From contig JAFYKY010000007.1 in the NCBI GenBank assembly GCA_017537345.1, positions 1-46,956 of the forward strand: a DNA stretch of 46,956 nt, read 5' to 3'. The notes beneath the pieces were generated by a model. That model did not search any database and was not told the DNA's origin. It saw only the letters and a program-made list of their open reading frames with translations. Shown here piece after piece: positions 22,055 through 30,333 of the stretch (position 1 is its first letter; every line of letters starts with the position of its first letter). This DNA is from Clostridia bacterium (GTDB taxonomy: Bacteria > Bacillota > Clostridia > Oscillospirales > CAG-382). The position numbers and the translations under genes are program-made.

Positions 22055-23472
22055 AGAGATTTCTTTATATCCGCTTTATCCACTACACGGGTGAAGCGGA
22101 TCTCTTTTTTGTATATATCCGCAAGGGGCGCGGGAATTTTTGTTCCCGTGTGCTTGCTCAGCGCCTGATGTGTCGTTTCTTTCACACCCAAAGCCTGCGC
22201 AACCGCAGGAGCGAATTTATAAGGCGATGCGGTGGAAACCACCATACATTTTTCCTTGCTTCCCATAACAGCGGCGGCGGTGTGGGTATCTATGGTATAG
22301 CCGAACTCATCGAAAATATGCTCGATTATCTGCGCCGTACTCTCGTCGTCACAGCTGGAACAGCCGAATTCTGCTTCAAGCACGTCGAGCTGTTCTTTGG
22401 TAAGGGAGAATATACCGTCTTCCTTCAGGCTTTCCATAAAGGCTTTTGTCTGCGCGGGACCGAAATCGAAGCAGAGAAGTCTTTCAAGGTTGGAAGCAAT
22501 AAGAATATCCATAGAAGGAGAAGTTGTTGCGTAGAAGGGACGGCGGATATCGTAAACGCCGGTCACAAAGAAATCGGTAAGCACGCGGTTTTTGTTGGAT
22601 GCGCAAACAAGTCTTCCCAAAGGAATACCCATTTTCTTTGCTATCCAGCCTGCAAGAATATCGCCGAAGTTGCCGGTGGGCACGGATACGTTAAGAATTT
22701 CACCTTCCTTAATAAAGCCCTGTCTTACAAGGTCAATATAAGAAGAAACGTAATAAGCTACCTGAGGCACAAGACGGGCAATATTTATGGAGTTTGCAGA
22801 GGAAAGGAATTCGCCTTGCTCTGCCGCTGTCTTTTTAATATCCTCGTCTGCGAAAATGGATTTTACGGCAGACTGGGCATCGTCAAAATTACCGCGTACG
22901 GCAATAACGTTTACGTTGTTGCCTTCTTGTGTAGCCATCTGTCTTTTCTGGGTATCGGAAACACCGTCGGTAGGATAATATACGGTTATGCGGGTCTGCT
23001 CAAGATCTTTAAAGCCTTCCATAGCCGCCTTGCCCGTGTCGCCGGATGTAGCGGTAACGATATGGGCAGTTCTGGTTTCGCCGCAATATTTCATAGACAT
23101 ACGTAAAAGTCTGGGCATTATCTGCAAAGCCATATCTTTAAAAGCGCAGGTGGGACCGTGCCACAGCTCAAGAAACGCCATATTGTCGCAAACCTTTACG
23201 GGAGCGGGGGAGGGGTCGAAATTGGGATAAGCGTACGCCTTTTTGCATTCCGCCAGTATCTCTTCTTTTCCTAATTCGGGGAAAAATTTATAAAGTATCT
23301 CTGCGGCTATTTGGTTGTATTCATAGCCGTAAAAAGCGTTTATTTCCTCTTGTGTAAGCGCAGGTATCTCCTCGGGTACAAACAGACCTCCGTCGGGCGC
23401 AAGACCTTTGCAGATCGCTTCGGGAGCCGTATAATATTTCTTTTCGCTGTCGCGTGTGCTGTAGTATCTCAT
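22042..23472 (-). CDS. thrC: threonine synthase
   Basis: This PLP enzyme converts O-phosphohomoserine to threonine, the last step of threonine synthesis. The 476-residue long-type enzyme has YYSTRDSEKKYTAPEAI-like N-terminal residues, the PLP lysine Lys112 in HGPTCAFKDMALQ, the SGDTGKAAMEG phosphate loop, and VPTGNFGDILAGW. The start ATG overlaps the yraN stop. It is the last gene of the minus-strand operon running from lepB. No threonine attenuator or T-box is seen, as it lies inside the operon. Confidence 0.96.
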   Translation of the reverse strand: MRYYSTRDSEKKYYTAPEAICKGLAPDGGLFVPEEIPALTQEEINAFYGYEYNQIAAEILYKFFPELGKEEILAECKKAYAYPNFDPSPAPVKVCDNMAFLELWHGPTCAFKDMALQIMPRLLRMSMKYCGETRTAHIVTATSGDTGKAAMEGFKDLEQTRITVYYPTDGVSDTQKRQMATQEGNNVNVIAVRGNFDDAQSAVKSIFADEDIKKTAAEQGEFLSSANSINIARLVPQVAYYVSSYIDLVRQGFIKEGEILNVSVPTGNFGDILAGWIAKKMGIPLGRLVCASNKNRVLTDFFVTGVYDIRRPFYATTSPSMDILIASNLERLLCFDFGPAQTKAFMESLKEDGIFSLTKEQLDVLEAEFGCSSCDDESTAQIIEHIFDEFGYTIDTHTAAAVMGSKEKCMVVSTASPYKFAPAVAQALGVKETTHQALSKHTGTKIPAPLADIYKKEIRFTRVVDKADIKKSLYLQ

Positions 23473-23867
23473 CAGAATGCTTCCTTTATATGATTTATAC
23501 TTTTAATCTCTCCGTTTTTAAAGGCATATACCTCTATAATATCGTTACGCAGAGAGAAAACTCGTCTGTTTAATGTAAAAAACTTGTGTTTAACGGGAAT
23601 TTTCCCGTTTTTCAAATAATGCTCGGTAAGGTCTTTTCTTGCTTTTAAAAACCTTTTTATCTTTTCTTCGTCCACCGCTTGGGCAGGTGTGCCGAAAGCT
23701 TCGCCCGTGCGGGTCTTTACTTCCACAAAAGCCAAAACCCCTCTTTTAAACGCCACTATATCCATTTCCCCGCCGCGAATTCGGTAGTTGCGGGCAAGTA
23801 TTTTGTAGCCGTTTTTCAAAAGAAATTCCGCCGCTTTGTCTTCGCCCAGCCTTCCTATGTCTGCCAT
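23472..23867 (-). CDS. yraN: YraN-family endonuclease-like protein (UPF0102)
   Basis: The 131-residue protein has a restriction-endonuclease-like fold. The family core is visible: LGEDKAAEFLLKNGYKILARNYR, then RGGEMDIVAF and LAFVEVKTRTGEAFGTP. The GEMDIV Asp and the EVK Glu-Lys form the predicted metal site. Its cellular role is unproven. It lies next to rnhB as in many bacteria, with a 3-base gap. Confidence 0.93.
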   Translation of the reverse strand: MADIGRLGEDKAAEFLLKNGYKILARNYRIRGGEMDIVAFKRGVLAFVEVKTRTGEAFGTPAQAVDEEKIKRFLKARKDLTEHYLKNGKIPVKHKFFTLNRRVFSLRNDIIEVYAFKNGEIKSINHIKEAF

Positions 23868-23870
23868 CGG

Positions 23871-24470
23871 TCACTCACCCAACAGCTTTTTAAGAAAGCT
23901 TTTTCTGTGTACGGGAGAAGCGCCGTGCTTCAGTATCGCTTCTCTGTGGTCCTTGGTGGCATATCCCTTGTGCTTTGCAAATCCGTATTCGGGATATTCT
24001 TTGTCCATTTCCATACAATGTCTGTCCCTGCTCACCTTGGCAAGTATGCTTGCCGCCGCAATGGAAGGGCTGAGCGCATCTCCCTTGATCACGGGACGGG
24101 CATCTATTTCAAAACCTCTGGCAATATTTCCGTCAATAAGAGCGTATTCGGGCCTGGTCTTTAAGCTTTCTATCGCCCGCTTCATCGCCAGCATGGATGC
24201 GTTAAGAATGTTGATTTTCTCAATCTCTTCAACGCTTGCGCTTGCAATTGCGTAATCAACGGCAAGGGATATGATCTCGTCAAACAGCTTATCTCTTTGC
24301 TTTTCCGTAAGCTTTTTGGAATCGTTCAGACCGGATATTTCAATGCCGTGGGGAAGTATTACTGCGGCGGCGAACACGGGGCCCGCAAGAGGACCTCTGC
24401 CTGCCTCGTCGCAACCGCATATAATCGAATAGCCTTCGTTTTTGACTTGATTTTCGATATCCCAATTCAT
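23871..24470 (-). CDS. rnhB: ribonuclease HII
   Basis: It cleaves the RNA strand of RNA-DNA hybrids, including single ribonucleotides in DNA. The active-site residues are in CGCDEAGRGPLAGPV (Asp21, Glu22) and YALIDGN, and KVSRDRHCMEMDKEYPEYGF carries the last Asp. Length (199 aa) is typical. It sits three bases from rbgA and yraN on each side. Confidence 0.96.
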   Translation of the reverse strand: MNWDIENQVKNEGYSIICGCDEAGRGPLAGPVFAAAVILPHGIEISGLNDSKKLTEKQRDKLFDEIISLAVDYAIASASVEEIEKINILNASMLAMKRAIESLKTRPEYALIDGNIARGFEIDARPVIKGDALSPSIAAASILAKVSRDRHCMEMDKEYPEYGFAKHKGYATKDHREAILKHGASPVHRKSFLKKLLGE

Positions 24471-24473
24471 ATC

Positions 24474-25325
24474 TTATACCAACGTATCCAAAGTTATTTT
24501 GCCAATTTTACCGCCGCGGAATTCATCAAGTATAGTGGCGGAACAGCGTTCTTCGTTTATCTCGCCGCCGCTTATAAGCATTCCGCGCTTTCTGCCGATC
24601 TTTTCGAATATTTCAAAATCCATATCCTCGTCGGAAAGGGTTATACCATATCTTTCCGCCAGTAAATGGGGGTATTTGTCTCTTAAAATTCCGCAAAGTT
24701 TTACGGAAAGGGTAAGGGTATCCAATATTTCGTCCCTTATAGCTCCCGTGCAGGCAAGGTTGATTCCAACCTGCTGGTCATCAAACTTGTGCCAGAGCAG
24801 ACCGGGGGTGTCAAGCAGGTCTATTCCGTAAGGGGATGCTATCCATTTAAGATTACGGGTAACACCGGGGCGGTCCTCCGCCACAGCCTTGCTGGTTTTG
24901 GTAAAGCTGTTTATAAAGGTGGATTTACCTACGTTGGTAACTCCCACCACCATTGCGCGCAAGGTAATATTCATACCCTTGCTTGCGGCTTTTTCCAGCT
25001 TTTCCGCCATAAGCGTGCGCAGCTTGGGGGCAACGGAATTTATATTAAGTCCCGTTTTGCAGTCTATGGGAATAACCGTTCTGCCTTCGGAGCGCAGTTT
25101 TTCCACCCACGCTTTTGTCTGTGTTTCGTCTGCAAGCGAGCATTTGTTTATTAAGGTAAGTCTGGGCTTTTGGGGAAAAAGCTCTTTTATATCGGGGTTT
25201 TGGGATGAATAAGGCACACGGGCGTCAAGAATTTCTATAACCGCATCGGTCATAGAAGACATTTCTTTTAACTGGCGCTTGGCTTTCGCCATATGCCCAG
25301 GGTACCATACTATAGGATCTGCCAT
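24474..25325 (-). CDS. rbgA: RbgA/YlqF ribosome biogenesis GTPase
   Basis: This circularly permuted GTPase acts in late assembly of the 50S subunit. The N-terminal WYPGHMAKAKRQLKE is the family hallmark. G4 comes first (TLINKCSLADE), then G1 (GVTNVGKSTFIN), then G3 (DTPGLLWHKF), with a C-terminal RNA-binding domain. Length is 283. The order rplS-lepB-rbgA-rnhB is conserved in Firmicutes, and L19 and RbgA both concern the large subunit. Confidence 0.96.
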   Translation of the reverse strand: MADPIVWYPGHMAKAKRQLKEMSSMTDAVIEILDARVPYSSQNPDIKELFPQKPRLTLINKCSLADETQTKAWVEKLRSEGRTVIPIDCKTGLNINSVAPKLRTLMAEKLEKAASKGMNITLRAMVVGVTNVGKSTFINSFTKTSKAVAEDRPGVTRNLKWIASPYGIDLLDTPGLLWHKFDDQQVGINLACTGAIRDEILDTLTLSVKLCGILRDKYPHLLAERYGITLSDEDMDFEIFEKIGRKRGMLISGGEINEERCSATILDEFRGGKIGKITLDTLV

Positions 25326-25328
25326 AAT

Positions 25329-25901
25329 TTAATCCACCGTTCCAAACTCCGGCGCGAGTCTTACAATAACTCTGCCGATAATGTTGTGTTCGTCCAGGCA
25401 GCCGAGCACGCGGCTGTCCGTGGAATCGTTGCGGTTATCACCCATTACGTATACCTGCCCTTCGGGTACGGTAAATTCACCGTTGTAAAAGGCGGCGTAA
25501 TGCATATCCCCCTCGCGGCGGAGCACGTAGTCTTCTTTCAGAAGCTCGCCGTCAACGTAGACCTGCCATTTTTCAAAGTCTATCTTCACGGTCTGTCCCT
25601 CGGTGGCGATAACACGCTTTATATAGGGCTTGTTTTGCCCCTCGATAAATATAACTACTATATCTCCCGTCTGGGGAGTGTAATTAAAATTCGATATTAT
25701 GAGCTTATCCTGATCATGCAGGGTGTTCATCATAGAATTACCGTCCACAGTAACGTAACGGAAAACGAAAATGAACAGCACTACCATAAGCGCAAGAGCA
25801 AAGCAAAAGGTTTCTATCCATTCGTACAGTTCACCGAAAAAGGTTTTTTTCTTTTTCACTTTCTTTTCCGTGTTATGCGCGGTCATCATATTGTTATCCA
25901 T
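25329..25901 (-). CDS. lepB: signal peptidase I
   Basis: It removes signal peptides from secreted proteins at the outer face of the membrane. A basic, cytoplasmic N terminus (residues 12-19) and a single membrane helix (about 31-50) are followed by the Ser-Lys dyad: Ser56 in DGNSMMNTL and Lys95 in YIKRVIATEGQ. GDNRNDSTDSRVLG near the C terminus is the family box E. GAGGAG precedes the ATG. No separate promoter is apparent, so expression may come from read-through past the rplS terminators. Confidence 0.95.
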   Translation of the reverse strand: MDNNMMTAHNTEKKVKKKKTFFGELYEWIETFCFALALMVVLFIFVFRYVTVDGNSMMNTLHDQDKLIISNFNYTPQTGDIVVIFIEGQNKPYIKRVIATEGQTVKIDFEKWQVYVDGELLKEDYVLRREGDMHYAAFYNGEFTVPEGQVYVMGDNRNDSTDSRVLGCLDEHNIIGRVIVRLAPEFGTVD

Positions 25902-25925
25902 AATATCTCCTCTGCTTTAAAAAAC

Positions 25926-25962
25926 AAAAAATCCGGTGTGCTGTTGCGACGCCGGATTTTTT
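25926..25962 (-). terminator. second terminator between rplS and lepB
   Basis: Stem AAAAATCCGG / CCGGATTTTT with a long loop and T-runs on both sides, readable on either strand. Confidence 0.75.
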
Positions 25963-25991
25963 ACCTTGGTATTGGGCGCGCCGGCAGAAAC

Positions 25992-26016
25992 GAAAAACCT
26001 GCCTTGCGCCGGCAGG
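25992..26016 (-). terminator. rplS terminator
   Basis: On the minus strand CCTGCC, a 7-base loop, GGCAGG, then TTTTT. It directly follows the rplS stop by about 50 bases. The GCGCCGGCAG sequence occurs twice here. Confidence 0.75.
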
Positions 26017-26065
26017 CGAAGGACGCCATGCCTTGTTTTCGGTTGATTGCCGATAAGTCTTTCGG

Positions 26066-26407
26066 TTAGATCTGTTCCTTAACCTTTGCTGCCTTACCAA
26101 CGCGGTCGCGCAGATAATAAAGCTTAGCTCTGCGAACTTTACCGTTACGAACAACTTCAACCTTGAGCACGTTGGGGGAATGGAGAGGGAAGGTCTTTTC
26201 GGTACCAACGCCGTAAGAAACGCGGCGAACTGTAAAGGTTTCGGAAATACCACCGTTCTTCTTTGCAATAACTGTGCCCTCAAAAAGCTGAGTTCTAACT
26301 CTGGTGCCTTCAACTATACGGCAGTGAACCTTAACGGTATCGCCCACCTTGAAGGAAGGAACCTCAGCCTTAAGCTGCTCGTCTGTAAAAGCTTTCAACA
26401 TATCCAT
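26066..26407 (-). CDS. rplS: 50S ribosomal protein L19
   Basis: The 113-residue product carries the family run [55 protein letters not shown] and [17 protein letters not shown]. It sits at the 30S-50S interface. GGAGG lies seven bases before the ATG. It has its own sigma-A promoter and an 85-base leader. Codon use is highly biased as in other ribosomal genes. Confidence 0.98.
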   Translation of the reverse strand: MDMLKAFTDEQLKAEVPSFKVGDTVKVHCRIVEGTRVRTQLFEGTVIAKKNGGISETFTVRRVSYGVGTEKTFPLHSPNVLKVEVVRNGKVRRAKLYYLRDRVGKAAKVKEQI

Positions 26408-26452
26408 AAAGCTTTTCCTCCTTTTAATAATTCAAAAATAATAAAAGTTACA

Positions 26453-26483
26453 GGCGTTCTTGCCGAGCCGCAGAGGACCGCCC
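26453..26483 (-). promoter_or_regulatory. possible L19 leader hairpin
   Basis: The rplS 5' leader can fold with GGGCG (26483-26479) against CGCC (26456-26453). Many Firmicutes have an autoregulatory L19 leader at this position, but I cannot confirm the consensus by eye. Confidence 0.3.
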
Positions 26484-26499
26484 GATTTCTTGACACGCA

Positions 26500-26528
26500 A
26501 TTATATCACGCTTTTTCCATAAAATCAA
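26500..26528 (-). promoter_or_regulatory. sigma-A promoter of rplS
   Basis: Minus strand TTGATT (26528-26523), 17-bp spacer, TATAAT (26505-26500). Confidence 0.82.
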
Positions 26529-26609
26529 GTGTTTTTTAACATTTTTTGCAAAAAACTTGTTTGTTTTTTATATACAAATTTCACGCGCGAATTTCTACAT
26601 ATTGTATAA

Positions 26610-26638
26610 TTGAATTGTTACCGATGCTATGTTAAAAT
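26610..26638 (+). promoter_or_regulatory. candidate sigma-A promoter
   Basis: TTGAAT (26610-26615), 17-bp spacer, TAAAAT (26633-26638). It could drive the short frame at 26767 and the lipoprotein at 26923, with a long leader. Confidence 0.45.
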
Positions 26639-26766
26639 AAACGTGTGGCAGTGCGTTTTGCTTTTTTAAAAAATTTCATTTTATTGTAACCAAACGCTGT
26701 TTTCGAAAGTATTATACATGAAGGCTTAAATGAGCCAAAAACAATTTAAACGGGAGAAAATCGTCC

Positions 26767-26823
26767 ATGAAAAACAAACTGCCGATTATTTTCTTCTTTG
26801 ATTTTCCTCTGCTCTTGCGCTAA
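26767..26823 (+). pseudogene. 18-codon frame, possible remnant of a signal peptide
   Basis: ATG with GGGAG ten bases upstream encodes a basic start and a hydrophobic run (MKNKLPIIFFF), then stops. One base shift continues the hydrophobic, Ala-rich sequence (FSSALALMPPFWAQL). This looks like the start of a decayed lipoprotein or secreted-protein gene, or a leader peptide for the lipoprotein 100 bases downstream. Confidence 0.3.
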
Positions 26824-26922
26824 TGCCGCCCTTTTGGGCACAACTGTAGAGCAAAAACAAAATCATTAATTAAAAGGAGAAGAAAGAGTGGTGTCAAATC
26901 CGCACAGAAAGGAAATAATGAT

Positions 26923-27540
26923 ATGAAATTGATTAAAATTGTTTGTGTTTTTCTTTGTCATATTTTTGCTTTGTCACTTTTTTTTGGCTGTAACGCACCT
27001 GCTACAAGCAAAGTCGATGTTAGCAAAAATGAAGCATCATCACCTGTGAAAAACGAAGCCGCTTCTTGGGGCACCGACGAAGATTGGGATTTTCTTAAAG
27101 GCCGGAAGGTACACGGCGAATTCGAGCCGCTTCTTGTAAACGCGGTAGAAGAGCAGAACCCCCACTATGACAATTTGTTCAAAGCCATTATGGAAACGCA
27201 CGAACAAAAAGGATATGAATTTTTAATTCATGTGCAGATAACGGCTTTTGACCTTGAAGAAGCAAAACTGCAATATCCTTTTACCGAGAACGCGAAGCAA
27301 ATTGACGCGCAAGAGCTTCTTTGTTGGTTTGAAGCCGGAAATATTCCCGTTAAGTACGAAAACGGCGTGTTGCACGGTGATATTTCATATAACGATATGA
27401 AAAAGATCATAGAATACGGCAAAGAAGCAGGATACCAGTTGTTTTTTTCTAACTACTGCAACGAAACGTTGAGTAACGCAGAATGCTTGGATGGAAAAGA
27501 TCTTTTTGAATGTCCTTTTTGTGATAACGACGAGAATTAA
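26923..27540 (+). CDS. hypothetical lipoprotein, 205 aa
   Basis: The signal peptide ends in the lipobox LFFGC (Cys23), followed by a Ser/Lys-rich linker. The mature part is mixed alpha/beta and rich in acidic and aromatic residues (WGTDEDWDFLKG, DLEEAKLQYPF, DMKKIIEYGKEAGYQLFFS). It ends with three Cys groups including CPFC, which might bind metal or form disulfides. AAAGGA lies 11 bases before the ATG. I do not recognise the family. It stands alone with its own terminator, and is more AT-rich than the genes around it. Confidence 0.75.
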   Translation: MKLIKIVCVFLCHIFALSLFFGCNAPATSKVDVSKNEASSPVKNEAASWGTDEDWDFLKGRKVHGEFEPLLVNAVEEQNPHYDNLFKAIMETHEQKGYEFLIHVQITAFDLEEAKLQYPFTENAKQIDAQELLCWFEAGNIPVKYENGVLHGDISYNDMKKIIEYGKEAGYQLFFSNYCNETLSNAECLDGKDLFECPFCDNDEN

Positions 27541-27556
27541 AATGCTTCGGTACATC

Positions 27557-27587
27557 AAAAGCTCCCAATTTTTCGGGAGCTTTTTTT
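27557..27587. terminator. terminator after the lipoprotein gene
   Basis: Ten-bp perfect stem AAAAGCTCCC / GGGAGCTTTT with T7. The A-run makes it usable by the convergent SDR gene as well. Confidence 0.9.
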
Positions 27588-27595
27588 GTGTAAAT

Positions 27596-28297
27596 TTATA
27601 TTATTCCGCCGTTTACGTCCAGCACGGCGCCGGTTATATAGGACGCTTTTTCGGAGGCGAGGAAGTACACCGCCTCTGCCACGTCTTCGGCTCTGCCAAG
27701 GCGCTCCAGCGGGATCTCTTCAACAAGGGCGTTTACATCCGCAACGGAAAGGTGTGCGTTCATATCAGTATCGATCACACCGGGGCAAACGCAGTTAACG
27801 CGGATATCTGAGGGGCCGACTTCCTTCGCCAGCGCCTTGGTAAAGGCGATGACCGCGCCCTTTGCGGCGGAATAATCCACCTCACAGCTTCCGCCCGTTT
27901 CCCCCCACATAGAGGAAAGGTTTATAATGCATCCGCTTTTGCGGCGTATCATCCCCGGAAGCACTGCGCGGGAGCAGTTAAGCACACCGAAAAGGTCTGT
28001 GCCGTAAAGGGCTTTTTCCTGCTCCTCCGTAACTGCATCAAAAGGTGAAACCAGAGAAACCCCCGCGTTGTTTACAAGACAGTCTATCTGCAGACCTTCC
28101 AAAGCCGCGAACACCGCTTTTCTGTCCGAAACGTCAAAGGGTAAGACAACACTTTCGGGGATATCCTTTTGCAATTCTTCAAGCATTTTTACGTTATTGC
28201 GGCAGTTAAGATAGACCTTCCAGCCCTTTTCGCCGAATATTCTTGCGCAGGCTTCACCAATCCCGCGGGATGCGCCGGTTATGAGTACGGTTTTCAT
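27596..28297 (-). CDS. SDR oxidoreductase, EF-P 5-aminopentanone reductase-like
   Basis: The start is ATG 28297, nine bases after AGAGG; an upstream in-frame TTG at 28306 overlaps that site. The product is a 233-residue short-chain dehydrogenase. It has the NAD(P) motif TGASRGIGEA, NNAG, the catalytic Ser in NLSSMWG, and Tyr-Lys in YSAAKGAV. The run SSMWGETGGSCEVDYSA with PGVIDTDMNAHLS is close to the YmfI group, which reduces the 5-aminopentanone modification on elongation factor P. The general fatty-acid reductase FabG is the alternative. No efp gene is nearby. Confidence 0.7.
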   Translation of the reverse strand: MKTVLITGASRGIGEACARIFGEKGWKVYLNCRNNVKMLEELQKDIPESVVLPFDVSDRKAVFAALEGLQIDCLVNNAGVSLVSPFDAVTEEQEKALYGTDLFGVLNCSRAVLPGMIRRKSGCIINLSSMWGETGGSCEVDYSAAKGAVIAFTKALAKEVGPSDIRVNCVCPGVIDTDMNAHLSVADVNALVEEIPLERLGRAEDVAEAVYFLASEKASYITGAVLDVNGGII

Positions 28298-28339
28298 TTT
28301 CTTCAACCTCTGTTAAAACTTATTAGGGGTGCTTTTTTC

Positions 28340-28373
28340 GGGGTCCCCAAAAATCCGCAGGATTTTAGGGGTG
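28340..28373. repeat. GGGGTCCCC-hairpin-GGGGTG repeat, copy C
   Basis: GGGGTCCCC, stem CCCCAAAAATCC / GGATTTTAGGGG (28345-28356 with 28360-28371, one mismatch), ending GGGGTG. It lies between the RNase J and SDR genes, directly after the RNase J stop, and may act as its transcript end. A further AGGGGTG lies at 28324-28331. Confidence 0.65.
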
Positions 28374-30116
28374 TTAATATATTTCAGATTCTGTAAATAC
28401 GGGCAATACTATGGGCTTCTTTTTTGTTTTGCTGTAAATATAAGAGGAAAGGGCGGTTTTTACCCGTTCTTTAAGTGCAAACATATCCGGCTTGCCGTTG
28501 TATACGGCTTTGCGTATCAGCTCTGCCGCTTTGTCCGTAAGCTCTTCGAGCAGCTGTCCGTTTTCCTTTGCATATACAAAGCCTCTTGTTATAATTTCGG
28601 GGCCTGCGGTCATTTCGGAAACGGTAAAATCCACGGTGGCGGATACTACAATAATACCGTCCTCTGCCATATGCAGTCTGTCCTTCAAAACGGTGGCGCC
28701 AACGTCGCCAACGCCGTAACCGTCCACCAGCACCTGCTCTGCAGGCACGGTGCTTCCCCAGGCAAGACCGCGTTTGCCCACTTCTATAATCTTTCCGTTT
28801 TCGGGAATCATTATATTTTTGCTCTTCATACCCATTTCGCGGGCAAGAGATGCGTGGGCGCACAAATGCTTGTATTCGCCGTGAAGGGGAATAAAGAATT
28901 CCGGCTTGGTAAGGGCGTGCATCAGCTTTAATTCTTCTCTGCAGGCGTGTCCGGAAACGTGTACCGATTCTTCCGTATCCACAGTCAAAACCTCAACGCC
29001 CAATTTATATAATCCGTTTACAATGTTTCCGATCAACTTTTCGTTGCCGGGAATAGCGGATGCGGATAAAACAACAATATCGTTTGCACCCAGCGTAATA
29101 AGAGAATGCTCTTCGTTTGCCATACGGTAAAGACCGCTCATACGCTCGCCCTGGCTTCCCGTAGTAAGCAGGGTAAGCTGGCTGTCTTTATAAAGACGCA
29201 TTTCCGCAGGGTCTATAATAGTTCCTTCGGGCACGGACATATATCCCAGCTCCGTGGCGGCTTTAAGCACGTTAAGCATGCTTCTGCCCGTAACCGCAAC
29301 CTTTCTGCCGTATTTCACCGCCGCATCTATAACCTGCTGTATACGGTGAACGTTGGAGGAGAAGGTGGCAATAACTATACGCTTTTCACAGCCGTAAAAC
29401 AGCTTGTCAAAGGAATTTCCCACCACGCTTTCGGAGGGGGTGTAGCCTTCTCTTTCCGCATTGGTGGAATCTGCCATAAGCAGCTTTACGCCCTTGTGCC
29501 CCAGCGATGCCAGACGGTAAAGGTCAATAGGCTCGTCGCCCTTGGTGGGGGTAAGGTCGATTTTAAAATCTCCCGTGTGGATAACTCTTCCCACGGGGGT
29601 TGTTATGCACAATGCCACCGCATCGGGAATAGAGTGGTTTACCTTTATGAATTCCACGTCAAACGCATCGCCGAAAATAACCGTTTCTCCGGGAAAAACC
29701 TCACGCAGGTCGGGGTTTTTGATCCCGTGCTCCGCCAACTTCAAGCGGAGTATGCCCAGAGTGAGAGGGGTGCCGTATACGGGCACGTTTATCTGCTTAA
29801 GCAGGTAGGGCACCGCACCGATATGGTCTTCGTGTCCGTGGGTGAGTATAAGCCCGCGGAAATTATCCGAATTTCGTAAAATATAGGTGAAATCGGGTAT
29901 TACCAGATCTACACCCGGCATATCGTCTTCGGGGAACGCCACACCGCAGTCCACGGCGATCAGATCCTCACCGTGCTCAAGGAGGGTCATGTTCATTCCT
30001 ATCCCGTCAACACCGCCTATGGGTATCACTTTCAGCTTTTCGCCCACGTCTTTTTTATTTGTTTTATTTATCTTCTTTTCTGTTTTGGCTGCTTCTTTTT
30101 CTTTTTTCTTTGCCAT
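28374..30116 (-). CDS. rnj: ribonuclease J
   Basis: This beta-CASP metallo-beta-lactamase RNase has 5'-3' exonuclease and endonuclease activity in mRNA decay. A Lys-rich N-terminal tail (2-26) precedes the core. The metal site is LTHGHEDHIG (His93, His95, Asp97, His98), with further ligands in HTGDFKID and MADSTNAEREG. The beta-CASP insert and the C-terminal domain are complete, with 580 residues. It has its own promoter, divergent from murA. Confidence 0.95.
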   Translation of the reverse strand: MAKKKEKEAAKTEKKINKTNKKDVGEKLKVIPIGGVDGIGMNMTLLEHGEDLIAVDCGVAFPEDDMPGVDLVIPDFTYILRNSDNFRGLILTHGHEDHIGAVPYLLKQINVPVYGTPLTLGILRLKLAEHGIKNPDLREVFPGETVIFGDAFDVEFIKVNHSIPDAVALCITTPVGRVIHTGDFKIDLTPTKGDEPIDLYRLASLGHKGVKLLMADSTNAEREGYTPSESVVGNSFDKLFYGCEKRIVIATFSSNVHRIQQVIDAAVKYGRKVAVTGRSMLNVLKAATELGYMSVPEGTIIDPAEMRLYKDSQLTLLTTGSQGERMSGLYRMANEEHSLITLGANDIVVLSASAIPGNEKLIGNIVNGLYKLGVEVLTVDTEESVHVSGHACREELKLMHALTKPEFFIPLHGEYKHLCAHASLAREMGMKSKNIMIPENGKIIEVGKRGLAWGSTVPAEQVLVDGYGVGDVGATVLKDRLHMAEDGIIVVSATVDFTVSEMTAGPEIITRGFVYAKENGQLLEELTDKAAELIRKAVYNGKPDMFALKERVKTALSSYIYSKTKKKPIVLPVFTESEIY

Positions 30117-30191
30117 TTTTTATCCTTTCTTTAACAAAATTTATGTATGTGTAACGCCTACAGCGTCAAATTCCAAAAATTACCTTTATAT

Positions 30192-30220
30192 ATTATGAAG
30201 CAAAACAATTGTTTTGTCAA
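30192..30220 (-). promoter_or_regulatory. sigma-A promoter of RNase J
   Basis: Minus strand TTGACA (30220-30215), 17-bp spacer, CATAAT (30197-30192). The spacer contains ACAATTGT, a small palindrome. Confidence 0.7.
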
Positions 30221-30261
30221 GTTGATTTTATGTCGCATATTATGTATTAACGGCTAAACCC

Positions 30262-30290
30262 TTGACAAAATCAATTTTTCCGTATATTAT
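30262..30290 (+). promoter_or_regulatory. sigma-A promoter of murA
   Basis: TTGACA (30262-30267), 17-bp spacer, TATTAT (30285-30290), about 43 bases before the murA start. Confidence 0.85.
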
Positions 30291-30333
30291 ATTATAGAGT
30301 ATTTATGAAAACATATCCGAAAGGTGTATATAA

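Larger units (their letters stand above)
26408..26922. other. 515-bp divergent intergenic region
   Basis: From left to right it holds the rplS leader, the rplS promoter on the minus strand, an AT-rich stretch, a candidate plus-strand promoter at 26610-26638, an 18-codon open frame at 26767-26823, and the ribosome binding site for the lipoprotein at 26923. I see nothing else in it. Confidence 0.6.
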
